From an uncultured Erysipelotrichaceae bacterium (GTDB lineage Bacteria > Bacillota_I > Bacilli_A > Erysipelotrichales > Erysipelotrichaceae), in NCBI GenBank assembly GCA_947167125.1, contig CAMVGT010000013.1, positions 1 through 49,117 on the forward strand: DNA of 49,117 bases. The letters are read 5' to 3'. The notes beneath the pieces were generated by a model that was given only the letters and a program-made list of their open reading frames with translations, had not been told where the DNA came from and searched no databases. The translations under genes were made by a program, and so were the position numbers. Positions 25,172 through 33,757 of the stretch are shown here, one piece after another. Position 1 is the first letter of the stretch. Every line of letters begins with the position of its first letter.

Positions 25172-26071
25172 ATGAACGACAGAGGCATTGTATTCAATAT
25201 CCAGAAGTTTTCCGTCAATGACGGGCCCGGGATCCGGACCGTTGTTTTTCTGAAAGGCTGTCCCCTCCGCTGCAAATGGTGTGCCAACCCGGAAAGCCAG
25301 CTGGTCAGGGCAGAAATCATGTGGGATGAAAAGAAATGCGTACACTGCCGCCACTGCATCGGGGTCTGCCCGCTTCAGGCAGTCAGTGTCAGGGATGGCA
25401 AGATCATCATTGATTCTTCAAAATGCGATGGCTGCGGAAAATGTTTCCATGAATGTCCAGGCAAGGCTCTGAAAAATGAAGGCGAACTGAAAACAGTCAG
25501 GGAAGTCATGGATACGGTCATGCAGGATCTGCCTTTCTATGAAGAAAGCGGCGGCGGAATTACACTGTCGGGCGGTGAAATGCTTGCCCAGCCTGAATTT
25601 GCGGTAAGTCTGCTGATAGCCTCCAAAGAAAACAATCTGCACACCTGTGCCGAAACAACCGGTTTTGCAAAACAGGAAGTCTTCGCTTCCGTGATTGAAA
25701 ACCTGGATCTGATTCTGTTTGATGTCAAACACTGGAATTCAGAAAAACATAAGGAAGGAACAGGTGTAAACAATGAGCTGATCCTTGCCAATCTGAAATA
25801 TGCCATTGATCAGGGAAAAGATGTCCTGCCGAGAATTCCCGTCATCCCCGGATTCAATGATTCCATTGAAGATGCGGCCAATCTTGCCCGCGTCATCAAA
25901 GAAGCAGGCAGCACGAAATGCCAGCTGCTTCCCTTCCATCAGTTCGGCGAAAACAAATATGAACAGCTCGGGCGCGAATATTCCTATAAAGATGTCACAG
26001 CCTACCATCGGGAAGATCTGGAAGAATACAGGCAGACCATGATTGACTGCGGCATCAATGCTTTCTTTTAA
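25172..26071 (+). CDS. glycyl radical enzyme activating protein (radical SAM activase)
   Basis: A 299-residue radical SAM enzyme that installs the glycyl radical on the adjacent enzyme. The SAM cluster motif is Cys30/Cys34/Cys37 in KGCPLRCKWC. An inserted double ferredoxin domain follows, with Cys56/59/62/66 (CVHCRHCIGVCP) and Cys85/88/91/95 (CDGCGKCFHECP). This is the long activase type that accompanies dehydratase-like glycyl radical enzymes rather than the short PflA. The SGGE motif (GGGITLSGGEM) binds SAM. It is divergent from its target across a 180-base regulatory region and is followed by the DeoR regulator after 48 bases. Confidence 0.94.
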   Translation: MNDRGIVFNIQKFSVNDGPGIRTVVFLKGCPLRCKWCANPESQLVRAEIMWDEKKCVHCRHCIGVCPLQAVSVRDGKIIIDSSKCDGCGKCFHECPGKALKNEGELKTVREVMDTVMQDLPFYEESGGGITLSGGEMLAQPEFAVSLLIASKENNLHTCAETTGFAKQEVFASVIENLDLILFDVKHWNSEKHKEGTGVNNELILANLKYAIDQGKDVLPRIPVIPGFNDSIEDAANLARVIKEAGSTKCQLLPFHQFGENKYEQLGREYSYKDVTAYHREDLEEYRQTMIDCGINAFF

Positions 26072-26119
26072 GCTTTCATATGTAAGCTTTTCGGATTAAA
26101 ATGAAACCGGTGACAGCAC

Positions 26120-26869
26120 ATGAAGAAACAAAGAGAAAAAGAAATACTGAGCATCCTGGTAAAGCAGAAAAGAATTGAAGTCACGGAACTTTCTTCCCTG
26201 TTGGGTGTTTCCCAGGTCACAATCCGCAAGGACCTTGATGAACTGGAAAGACTTCATATGATCCGAAGAATTCACGGATTTGCGGAATTGAACAGCGCGG
26301 ATGACATCAACAGCAGATTAGCCTACCACTATGAAGAAAAAACAAAAATCGCAGAGAAAGCAGCCGGACTGATCAGTGACGGAGATACCGTCATCATTGA
26401 AAACGGAAGCTGCTGTGCTCTGGCTGCACTGCATATTGCCCGCACGAAAAAGAATGTCACGATTGTAACAAACAGTGCGTTTATCGCCGATTATATTCAT
26501 GATGAAGCAAATGTACAGATTGTGCTGCTAGGAGGAATCTACCAGAAAGAATCCAGATGTCTTGTCGGACCGATGATCCGTGACGGCGCAATGAATTACA
26601 ATGTCAAATACTTCTTCATCGGTACCGATGGATGGAATGAGCGGATCGGCTTTACAAATAAAGACCAGATGCGCGCACAGGCTGTCCGCGATATGGCCGC
26701 TTCTGCTGAAAATGCGGTCATATTAACGGAAAGTGAAAAATTCAGTGCGGCCGGCACGGTCCCGCTGAATCTGAGCCGCAATCATGTCATTGTCGTAACC
26801 GACACCAGGATTCCGGAATCCGCCGCAGAAAAACTGAGCGAAGACGGAATTGAACTGATGACTGTCTGA
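26120..26869 (+). CDS. DeoR/GlpR family transcriptional regulator
   Basis: A 249-residue repressor-type regulator with an N-terminal DeoR helix-turn-helix (LVKQKRIEVTELSSLLGVSQ then VTIRKDLDELER). A sugar-phosphate-isomerase-like sensor domain follows (DGDTVIIENGSCCALAA, IVTNSAFIADYI, VLLGGIYQ, FIGTDGWN). It presumably senses a sugar phosphate made or consumed by the glycyl radical enzyme/aldolase pathway. GGTGA precedes the ATG. A related word, TATGTAAGCTTTT, at 26079-26091 just upstream could be an autoregulatory site. It is likely transcribed with the activase. Confidence 0.92.
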   Translation: MKKQREKEILSILVKQKRIEVTELSSLLGVSQVTIRKDLDELERLHMIRRIHGFAELNSADDINSRLAYHYEEKTKIAEKAAGLISDGDTVIIENGSCCALAALHIARTKKNVTIVTNSAFIADYIHDEANVQIVLLGGIYQKESRCLVGPMIRDGAMNYNVKYFFIGTDGWNERIGFTNKDQMRAQAVRDMAASAENAVILTESEKFSAAGTVPLNLSRNHVIVVTDTRIPESAAEKLSEDGIELMTV

Positions 26870-26908
26870 TCACATCTGTTCCTATACGAAATCTTTATTT
26901 CCGGTCTG

Positions 26909-26953
26909 AAAAAAAGATCGGCAGATCCTCAGTGGATTTGCCTGATCTTTTTG
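26909..26953. terminator. bidirectional terminator between the DeoR and SDR genes
   Basis: Long interrupted hairpin AAAGATC-GGCA-GATCC / GGATT-TGCC-TGATCTTT with A and T flanks, between converging genes. Confidence 0.7.
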
Positions 26954-26962
26954 TTATGTCTT

Positions 26963-27787
26963 TTATCTTGCAAACGCGCTGGCGCCGCTGGCGATACAGC
27001 CGCCGTCGCAGATAATATCTGCACCGGTCAGATATCCGAGCCGCTCATCTGAAAGTTCTTCATACAAAGCTGCGATCTCTTCAGATTTTCCGTTCCGCTT
27101 GATCGCATTGAATTTCAGATATGTTCCGGCTTCATCTTTTTCCAGTTTTCCCATCGGTGTTTCAAAATTGCCGGGAGTCACGCTCAGAACCCGGACACCC
27201 TTTTTTCCAAACCTCGCTGCATCTGTTTTTGCAAACCAGATCACAAAGTTCTTACTGATTGAATATGCCACTCCGCTTCTGGTACTTTTGGGCAGTAGAT
27301 TGACACGGTTCATCATTTTCTTCATGAACTTTGTGCGGTCTGTACGAGCAAAGCTGTATGCGCCTTTCGGCATAATCAGCTCCGGAGTCAGATAAGCAGA
27401 CATACTGCCGGTATCAATCACGCATCCGCCCGGCGACATCACTTCATAGAATGCATCATTCATATTGACTGTTCCCAAAGCATTTGCGGACATGATCTTT
27501 TCAGGATCTGCCATATGCGGACTGAGTCCGGCAATATGCAGCAGAACCATGACATCGCCACATTCCTCTGCATGTTTTGCCAATGCAAAGCAGCTTTCCC
27601 TGTCAGACACATCGCAGGGATATGCCTCCGCCTGACCGCCGTCATCTCTGAGCTCCTTAACAGCATTCTCCAGCTTGGATGCTGTTCTGCCGCACAGAAT
27701 TGTATAGTAGCCTTTCTTTGTCATCAGTCTTGCAGTGCTGAGGCCGATTCCGGATCCTGCACCGGTTATTACACATACTTTTGTCAT
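26963..27787 (-). CDS. short-chain dehydrogenase/reductase
   Basis: A 274-residue SDR with the dinucleotide loop TGAGSGIG at residues 8-15, a downstream Asp in CDVSD, and an HIAG stretch in place of NNAG. The catalytic Ser is near GSMSAYL and the Y-x3-K pair is in YSISKNF. An insertion of about 40 residues (around FARTDRTKFMKKMMN) between Ser and Tyr is longer than usual and also occurs in steroid-dehydrogenase-like gut SDRs. The C-terminus GADIICDGGCIASG is typical. The substrate is unknown. It is a single gene convergent with the DeoR regulator. Confidence 0.87.
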   Translation of the reverse strand: MTKVCVITGAGSGIGLSTARLMTKKGYYTILCGRTASKLENAVKELRDDGGQAEAYPCDVSDRESCFALAKHAEECGDVMVLLHIAGLSPHMADPEKIMSANALGTVNMNDAFYEVMSPGGCVIDTGSMSAYLTPELIMPKGAYSFARTDRTKFMKKMMNRVNLLPKSTRSGVAYSISKNFVIWFAKTDAARFGKKGVRVLSVTPGNFETPMGKLEKDEAGTYLKFNAIKRNGKSEEIAALYEELSDERLGYLTGADIICDGGCIASGASAFAR

Positions 27788-27902
27788 CTTCTTTACCTGT
27801 CTTTCTTTGATTGCATATGAAAGATTACAGGAGAAAATTAAACATTCAGTAAACAGACATGTTTATCTTTTGTTTATCATCATTCATATGACTGACGGAT
27901 AT

Positions 27903-27927
27903 TAAAAGGCTGTTCACATGAACAGCC
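27903..27927 (-). terminator. terminator of the deoxyribosyltransferase-like gene
   Basis: Perfect stem GGCTGTTC / GAACAGCC with a 4-base loop and a short T run on the minus strand. Confidence 0.7.
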
Positions 27928-27972
27928 CCGGTCATTGATTCCCGGAAAATCAGACACTCTGTCTGCTTTCCC

Positions 27973-28392
27973 TTATATTTTTGTCAGATATTCTCTCAGT
28001 TCTTTCTCATTATGAAGAACTGCTTCCGGAGCACCGCAGAGCATGACGTTGTCATAGCCGTCGATGAATGATCTTGCGTCTGTCTTGTAGGCAATGCATC
28101 GTTTGCCTTTTGCATAGCAATAGCCAAGCTCAAAGCAGGCTCCTTCATCCGGAACTCTGCCATCCATCAGAAACAGAACAGCGTCGCACCAGTCCATATG
28201 CGCACAATCCAGTTCAAACAGATATTTCCGCTTCGGTTTTCCTTCAATCACATCCGGCAGATCAGCGACACATCCGCCTTCTTTCTGCGGCAGGAATGTC
28301 TCATGTCCGCATTCTCTGACAATCGCATCCACCTGTTCATTGAACGCACGTTCGCTTTCATTAAACAGCGGTGCAGCAATATATATTTTCAT
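27973..28392 (-). CDS. nucleoside 2-deoxyribosyltransferase-like protein
   Basis: A 139-residue protein. It starts KIYIAAPLFNESERAFNE, which is the Rossmann-like first strand and substrate loop of this family. The DWCDAVLFLMDGRVPDEGACFELGYCYAKG segment contains the Asp pair and the nucleophilic Glu of DEG(x)xFELG. These enzymes move 2-deoxyribose between bases in salvage. ATG 28392 is favoured over 28404 because GGTGACG sits at the right distance. It is a single gene with its own terminator, probably cytoplasmic. Confidence 0.85.
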   Translation of the reverse strand: MKIYIAAPLFNESERAFNEQVDAIVRECGHETFLPQKEGGCVADLPDVIEGKPKRKYLFELDCAHMDWCDAVLFLMDGRVPDEGACFELGYCYAKGKRCIAYKTDARSFIDGYDNVMLCGAPEAVLHNEKELREYLTKI

Positions 28393-28484
28393 TTTCGTCA
28401 CCATTCTTTCTGCAGTTCATTATAACAGACCTGTTTTTTTCTTTTTTAGATTTGTATATATGTTTATACACTGCCATCCTGTTT

Positions 28485-28790
28485 TCATTTTTGATTCAGC
28501 CAGTTCAGAAAAGATGGATAGGAACCCAATGCTTTTGAGATCAGCTCTGGTTTTTCCTGCGTCAGTCTTGACACAATCAGGCGGCGCACAACATGGTAAT
28601 CCCAGGAATCTTTTTTACCGAAAAAGAGAATAACAGCTGAAATATCCTGCTTTCCCCATCTGAAAGATTTTTCAGGAACCACAGCACACCAGGGACACGG
28701 GCATGAGATTTCACGGATCGTTTCCGCAAGCATTACCCCATTGATCACTTCAGTATCCATGTCCTTTTCATTCATTCTTGAGAAATTCAT
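28485..28790 (-). pseudogene. remnant of a PRD/BglG-type regulator: C-terminal EIIA domain only
   Basis: The last 101 residues of a longer minus-strand frame look like the end of a PTS EIIA-2 domain such as closes BglG/MtlR-type regulators. The block SFRWGKQDISAVILFFGKKD matches the W-x-x-x-x-V-x-V/I-x-x-L-F pattern and is followed by HVVRRLIVSRLTQEKPELISKAL and a last helix SYPSFLNWL. The phosphorylatable PHP motif and everything before it are absent. Upstream of about 28790 the frame is merely antisense to an IS110 fragment. The intact regulator at 36658 has the same C-terminal layout. Confidence 0.55.
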
Positions 28791-28806
28791 TGTTGTTTTC
28801 CCATAG

Positions 28807-29162
28807 ACCTCATTGACACATCGGGCGATGATTAAGTCGAAAGACAATCCGTATTTCAAGATCAAAATAATCGTCTGAAAAAACGCAGAGGTCACAAGAA
28901 AGCAATCATTGCCATTGCGCGTATGATCCTTGTCAGCCTTTACCATGTCCTTAAAAACGATGAAGCTTTTAATCCGAGTGATTATGATCGTGTTGCCAAT
29001 CCGGTTAAGAAAGAAAAGAAATCAGAAAGCATCACTGCCCAGGATGCAATCGAAGTTCTTCGTTCTCAGGGGTTTGATGTATCGCAGCTGATTTCCCAGA
29101 TTCAGACTGCCGATACAGACCTTTCACCCGATTACTACCTTTTACAGATCCTTCACACATAA
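28807..29162 (+). pseudogene. C-terminal remnant of an IS110-family transposase, frameshifted
   Basis: About 115 codons matching the end of IS110-type transposases. RAMIKSKDNPYFK reads in one frame, then RLKKRRGHKKAIIAIARMI, SLYHVLKNDEAFNPSDYD and a variable tail in the next. The two parts join if one G is restored near 28860 (AAG-GAT giving Lys-Asp), so a one-base deletion has broken the gene. The catalytic DEDD domain and most of the Tnp_2 domain are absent. It sits directly against the regulator EIIA remnant. Confidence 0.7.
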
Positions 29163-29178
29163 GTGTTGTCATATTCAT

Positions 29179-29210
29179 GAAAAAGAAGAATTCACTGATT
29201 CTTCTTTTTC
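29179..29210. terminator. bidirectional terminator before the aldo/keto reductase stop
   Basis: Perfect 12-bp stem GAAAAAGAAGAA / TTCTTCTTTTTC with an 8-base loop. Confidence 0.8.
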
Positions 29211-29214
29211 AGAT

Positions 29215-30186
29215 TCAGTATTTCAGCTGCGCAAACGCAAAGTCTTCAGGCTCAAAATGGAACTCAGCGGTTTTCAGGGCTTCCTTTACCCGCTCAGGCT
29301 GATGGGTTGCGTACAATGGCAGGCATCTGACATTCTGAACCGTGAACCAGCCAAGCATGGCCTGGGTAAGCGTGCACTGTTTCGCTGCGCAGAGTTCTCC
29401 GAGTTTTTCAGCGATCATCAGATTCTCCGGTGAATAATAAGGAGCTTTGAAAACCGCCTCTTTTCCTTCTTTGAGAAGCCTGTGAAAAAAGCCGTTGGCA
29501 GCGGAGCTGTATGGCATCAGCAGGATTTCCGGATGGGCTTCATGCGTACTGAGCATTTCCTGACTGACAGTTACACAGGTGTCGTCCCACTGGACGTCAC
29601 GGGCCAGCGTGCCGATGTTGTAAAGAGCCTGGTTTCCTTCAAAGCCGGCATATCCGTGATTTTGTGCATATTCCTGCGCTTTGAGAATGCGGTCTGTTTT
29701 CCAGTTGGAGCAACCGTACGCCAGGATCTTGCCTTCTTTGACAAAGGTTTCCATTGTTTCGATCAGTTCCCCTGCCTCAATGGATGGATCATCCCGGTGG
29801 TAGAAATACAGGTCGATATGATCAGTTCTCAGTTTTTTCAGCGATCCTTCGAGATCTTTGCGCATTTCTTCGCGGCTTAATCTTGGCGCGTGGAGATCGT
29901 CGCCGTTATACCCCTTGCCGCTGAGTGCCGGATGGCCGCCTTTTGTGATCAGGAAGATTTCATCCCGGCGTCCTGATCTCTGCAGGTAATCGCCGATGCA
30001 GCGTTCGCTGACTGAACGTTCAATCGGCATCCAGTCGGCATAGACATGGGCAGTGTCAATCACGCAGCCGCCGCTGTCCAGGAATGTGTCAAACAGGAGA
30101 TCCGCCTCTCTGCCGTCATAGGCTCTTCCTGCCCTGCTTGTGCCGAGGGCAAAGCAGGTATCAATTTCACTGATCTTATTTCTCAT
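29215..30186 (-). CDS. aldo/keto reductase
   Basis: A 323-residue NAD(P)H-dependent reductase of the AKR (TIM-barrel) superfamily. The tetrad can be followed: Asp in VIDTAHVY with Tyr four residues on, a Lys in LITKGGHP, and a His in YFYHRDDP. The cofactor segment GCSNWKTDRI and the EGNQALYNI stretch follow. Its start overlaps the stop of the flavin oxidoreductase by 4 bases, so the two reductases are coupled. It probably reduces a sugar- or aglycone-derived carbonyl in the carbohydrate locus; the substrate is unknown. Confidence 0.87.
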   Translation of the reverse strand: MRNKISEIDTCFALGTSRAGRAYDGREADLLFDTFLDSGGCVIDTAHVYADWMPIERSVSERCIGDYLQRSGRRDEIFLITKGGHPALSGKGYNGDDLHAPRLSREEMRKDLEGSLKKLRTDHIDLYFYHRDDPSIEAGELIETMETFVKEGKILAYGCSNWKTDRILKAQEYAQNHGYAGFEGNQALYNIGTLARDVQWDDTCVTVSQEMLSTHEAHPEILLMPYSSAANGFFHRLLKEGKEAVFKAPYYSPENLMIAEKLGELCAAKQCTLTQAMLGWFTVQNVRCLPLYATHQPERVKEALKTAEFHFEPEDFAFAQLKY

Positions 30187-32111
30187 ACGTTTGCCGCCAG
30201 GAAATATGCTTCATTGACCGCCGACATGACGTTGCCGATTCTTGCGCAGTCGCCGATGAGGTATGTATCAGGAACCAGTCCATAGAAGCCATTGGCTTCC
30301 TTTCTTAACGGTACCATGCCGGCCGCGTTGATGACATAATCTGTCTCAACGGTGACTTCAGTGCCGTCTTTGGCGATATAGGTCAGGCTGTTTTCCCCGA
30401 CCTGTTTTACTCTGCATTCCGTCAGGACTTTCATATTGTCCCGTTTCGCAAGAGCCCTTGTGAACCCGTGGCGGTAAAGCCAGTTTTCCTTCGGAACGGG
30501 AAGCGCGGCCATTTCGATGACTGTCACTTCACAGCCGCCATCTGCCAGTTCAATTCCCAGTTCACATCCGATCGCGCCACCGCCGATGACCGCGATCCTG
30601 CCCGTATAGTTTTCCTGATTCCTGTAAACAGAAAGTGCCTGGACTGTGTTTTCAATGCCGGTGATGGGCGGGACTGCCGGCTTTGAGCCGACGCAGACAA
30701 ACAGCGCATCCGGTTCTTCGCGTCTGATCAGATCCTGATCCGCCTCTGTATTCAGAAGAACCCTGATTCCGCATTTTTCAACCTGGTGAATCAGGTATTC
30801 GCGGAATCTGCGCAGATCCTTCTTATGATCCCCGTAATCCGCGTATTTCAGCATGCCGCCGAGCTGATCACTCTTTTCAGCCAGGATCACTTCATGGCCG
30901 CGTTCTTTCGCGGTCAAGGCCGCTTTCATGCCGGCCGGACCGCCGCCGATGACCATGACTTTTTTGGTGACTTCCGCTTCTGAGAGTTTCAGAGGCACTC
31001 TGTTTTCCCTGCGGAAGCGGGGATTGACAGAGCATTGGGTATTGTAATGTTCAGTGGAAATGTGATAGCAGTTCAGGCATCTCAGGCACGGAACGATATC
31101 ATCCTCCCTGCCCTCCAGAGCCTTTAATGGCCAGAAAGGATCCGCCACGAGCTGCCTGCCGAGCATGACAAAGTCTGTTTTGCCTTCTTTGATGATTTTT
31201 TCGCATTCAGCCGGATCATTCACACCGCCGACGATACAGACGGTATGCGCTGTTTCTTTTTTCAGCCGCTCACAAAATGCCAGATTATGCATGCGGGGCT
31301 CAAAGACGGTGGAATGGGCAAAGCCGTTTGCCTCATAGCGGTCGATTGTGCCGCCATAGCAGTCCATGCCCATCGATACGTTGACAATGTTTACCAGCCC
31401 TTCACACTGTTTCAGAAAGTACATCATGTCATCTTCCGCGTAGCTTTCCTTTACGCCGAGCTGCCTGGAGATTCTCATCATCAGCGGATACTCTTTTCCG
31501 ACAGCCAAGCGGATTGCCCTGAGGGCTTCGATGCCTAAACGGCATCTGTTTTCCAGTGAGCCGCCGAATTCGTCGGTTCTCTGATTCCATACCGGTGAAA
31601 GGAAGAGTGAATTCAGGGAGTCATGACCGAAATGAAGCATGACCCCGTCAAACCCGAAATTGCGGGCCTGTACCGCTTCCTCTGCGGCTTCTTCAATACA
31701 GGCGGTGATTTCCTGTCTGCTCATGGCGGCCGCTGTTTCCCCGTTCAGGAATGTGCCGTCAGAAGGAGCTTCATTTGTTCCGTCTGCTCTTGTGTGTGAA
31801 TGAAACATGAGTTCATAGAGGGCAAGAGAGCCGCCCTGCTTCATGACAGAAAGTGTTTCTCTTGTCAGATCGCGGGCATATTTGTCAAAAGCGGATTTCT
31901 CATGGGCGATCAGTGCCAGATAATGTCCGGTCACAGTGACTGCGGCGGCTTTGCCGAGGGATTTGTCATACAGCGAGATGCCGCCGTAATTGTCTGTACT
32001 GGGCTGGATGGCTCTGGGTACCCCCATCGGGGCCGCGAGGACACGGTTTCTGAACATCGTGTTTCCAACCAGGACCGGCTCGAAAAGATGCGGATATTTC
32101 AGATGTTTCAT
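30183..32111 (-). CDS. NADH:flavin oxidoreductase / 2,4-dienoyl-CoA reductase-like enzyme
   Basis: A 642-residue two-part reductase. The N-terminal old-yellow-enzyme barrel (about 1-340) binds FMN: NRVLAAPMG, FGFDGVMLHFGHDSLNSLFLSP and DFVMLGRQLVADP. The iron-sulfur Cys set is CLRCLNCYH...QCSVNP. The C-terminal part (about 375-642) is an FAD/NADH module with VIGGGPAGMKAAL and VIGGGAIGCELGIELAD. The start is at 32111 after AAAGGCG. Relatives reduce enones, including flavonoids and bile-acid or dienoyl-CoA intermediates. It is paired with an AKR downstream of a PTS/rhamnosidase set, but a terminator-like hairpin separates it from the PTS genes. Confidence 0.9.
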   Translation of the reverse strand: MKHLKYPHLFEPVLVGNTMFRNRVLAAPMGVPRAIQPSTDNYGGISLYDKSLGKAAAVTVTGHYLALIAHEKSAFDKYARDLTRETLSVMKQGGSLALYELMFHSHTRADGTNEAPSDGTFLNGETAAAMSRQEITACIEEAAEEAVQARNFGFDGVMLHFGHDSLNSLFLSPVWNQRTDEFGGSLENRCRLGIEALRAIRLAVGKEYPLMMRISRQLGVKESYAEDDMMYFLKQCEGLVNIVNVSMGMDCYGGTIDRYEANGFAHSTVFEPRMHNLAFCERLKKETAHTVCIVGGVNDPAECEKIIKEGKTDFVMLGRQLVADPFWPLKALEGREDDIVPCLRCLNCYHISTEHYNTQCSVNPRFRRENRVPLKLSEAEVTKKVMVIGGGPAGMKAALTAKERGHEVILAEKSDQLGGMLKYADYGDHKKDLRRFREYLIHQVEKCGIRVLLNTEADQDLIRREEPDALFVCVGSKPAVPPITGIENTVQALSVYRNQENYTGRIAVIGGGAIGCELGIELADGGCEVTVIEMAALPVPKENWLYRHGFTRALAKRDNMKVLTECRVKQVGENSLTYIAKDGTEVTVETDYVINAAGMVPLRKEANGFYGLVPDTYLIGDCARIGNVMSAVNEAYFLAANV

Positions 32112-32130
32112 ATGATTCGCCTTTCTTTCT

Positions 32131-32167
32131 AAAAAACAGAGGATCATAATCTATGAACCTCTGTTCT
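32131..32167 (-). terminator. terminator between PTS IIA and the flavin oxidoreductase
   Basis: Minus-strand stem ACAGAGG / CCTCTGT with a 15-base loop followed by TTTTTT. It may lower rather than stop expression of the two reductases. Confidence 0.65.
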
Positions 32168-32170
32168 GTG

Positions 32171-32467
32171 TCAATTCTGCTGTATATCTCTGAACTTGCG
32201 GGCCAGAATCCGGAATGTTTCAGCTGCTGACATCTGATCTTCAGCGTGGATCATCAGCAGCATCCCTTCAACGATCCCTTCGGGATTTTCCTGAAGGAGA
32301 TTGAAATGAATCCGGTGTGCCTGATCGAAGCAGCTGTCTCCGTCCTGAATCAGTTTTTCAAATTCTTCCGGATCCGCGGCCGCGTCAATTGCTTTGATAT
32401 AGTGGCTGCGGGCACTTCCCGCGTAGCCGATCATCTGTGTGATCTGCAGTTCTGTTCTGCTGTTCAT
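32171..32467 (-). CDS. PTS EIIA, lactose/cellobiose family
   Basis: A 98-residue phosphocarrier with the all-helical Lac-type IIA pattern: an N-terminal helix with QMIGYAGSARSHYIKAI, a central helix with CFDQAHRIH, and the phosphorylatable His in LLMIHAEDQMSA. It passes phosphate from HPr to the IIB subunit at 33758. The start overlaps the IIC stop by 4 bases, which shows tight coupling. Gene order in the transcript is IIB, IIC, IIA. Confidence 0.92.
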   Translation of the reverse strand: MNSRTELQITQMIGYAGSARSHYIKAIDAAADPEEFEKLIQDGDSCFDQAHRIHFNLLQENPEGIVEGMLLMIHAEDQMSAAETFRILARKFRDIQQN

Positions 32468-33744
32468 TCTGCAGCTTTTGCTTCAGCTGCTTCCTGTTCG
32501 CAGATGCGCTTGTCCTCAATGCGGATGAACGGAAGCCAGAGAGCAGTTGCGACTGCCAGCTGGACGATTTCGAGGATTGCGCCGGAGATGGACTGGTTGG
32601 TTAAGAAGCCCTTGAGGATAAACGGTGTTGTCCAGGGAACACTCATCAGACCGGTGGGGATTGCGACAAGACCTGTCTTCATGCCGATGTAGGCGATCAG
32701 AGCGGAGATGGCGTTGCCGAATACGAACGGGATGAAGAATGTGAAGTTCATCATCAGCGGGAAACCGAAGAGAGCGGGTTCGCCGACACCGAAGATATAA
32801 GGAACAGCTGTGATCTTTGCGACTTCGCGGTAGCGTCTGGATCTTGCGACGATCAGGGCTGCGATGACAGCGCCGACGACGCCGATGGCGCAGTAGTTGG
32901 AGAATTCAGCGGAGATGATGTTCGGAACCGGCTGGCCGGCCATGGCAGCAACTCTGTTTTCCTCAGAGAGAACCTGGTAAATAGGAGTTGTGAATGCCTG
33001 TGTGATGGAGGAACCGTGGATACCGAAGAACCACAGCAGCTGCATGAAGATGTTTGTGAATACAACACCGAAGATGTTGCCGCCGACGAAGCGCATCGGT
33101 GTGCCGAGTACTTTAACGATGAATTCCGCGAATGTCATGCCGAAGCCGGCGAGAACAAGACGGATGATCCAGAACATGGACATAACGACAGCAGCCGGAA
33201 TCAGGGATTCGAAGGGCTTGGATACCATCGGAGGGACAACGTCCGGCATCTTGATCTTGATGTTCTTGTCTGTCAGATACTTGAACAGGTAGGAACCGAT
33301 CAGGGCGACAACCAGAGCCATGAACATGTTGTTGGCGCTGAGGTCGCTTGTCGCGATCTGATTGCCTTCCTTGAGCGGGATCAGGACGAGGAAGGACATG
33401 ACGTTTGTAAGGATGATGGAGGACTCATTAATGCCGAGCTTCTTCGCAGCGGCGATGGAAGCTGTCAGCAGGACGAGGAAGCCGCCGATGCCGAGACCGA
33501 CATTGTAGAGCATTGTCAGAGTGGAGATCCATGTGCCGTTGTCAATTCCGAAGATGCCGCAGAAGAAGTCCACAACACCCTGTACCGGGAAGAACGCGAG
33601 GATCAGGAACAGACCAGTGATGATTGTGACCGGTACATATGCCAGCATCGCGTCACGGATGATCTGAAGAACGTTATTGCTGTTAAGCGCCGCGCTTAAC
33701 TCGCCAAGTTTTTTCTCAACTTTTTCAGCGAAAGTCATTTTCAT
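32464..33744 (-). CDS. PTS EIIC, lactose/cellobiose family permease
   Basis: A 426-residue membrane permease with about ten helices. Family marks include the N-terminal amphipathic stretch (AEKVEKKLGELSAAL), WFFGIHGSS and the substrate-region motif FGVGEPALFGFPLMMN. It moves a di- or small oligosaccharide while IIB phosphorylates it. The specificity is unknown; the locus lacks the GH1 or GH4 phospho-glycosidase usually found with such systems. The next gene upstream is a GH78-like enzyme. The acidic tail (EQEAAEAKAAE) is unremarkable. Confidence 0.92.
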   Translation of the reverse strand: MKMTFAEKVEKKLGELSAALNSNNVLQIIRDAMLAYVPVTIITGLFLILAFFPVQGVVDFFCGIFGIDNGTWISTLTMLYNVGLGIGGFLVLLTASIAAAKKLGINESSIILTNVMSFLVLIPLKEGNQIATSDLSANNMFMALVVALIGSYLFKYLTDKNIKIKMPDVVPPMVSKPFESLIPAAVVMSMFWIIRLVLAGFGMTFAEFIVKVLGTPMRFVGGNIFGVVFTNIFMQLLWFFGIHGSSITQAFTTPIYQVLSEENRVAAMAGQPVPNIISAEFSNYCAIGVVGAVIAALIVARSRRYREVAKITAVPYIFGVGEPALFGFPLMMNFTFFIPFVFGNAISALIAYIGMKTGLVAIPTGLMSVPWTTPFILKGFLTNQSISGAILEIVQLAVATALWLPFIRIEDKRICEQEAAEAKAAE

Positions 33745-33757
33745 TTACCCCTTTTGT

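Noticed and set aside
33016-33699. 227-codon frame antisense to PTS EIIC, rich in Asp/Glu/His/Gln
   Set aside because: It is the complement of hydrophobic codons of the permease, with no domain and no translation signal.
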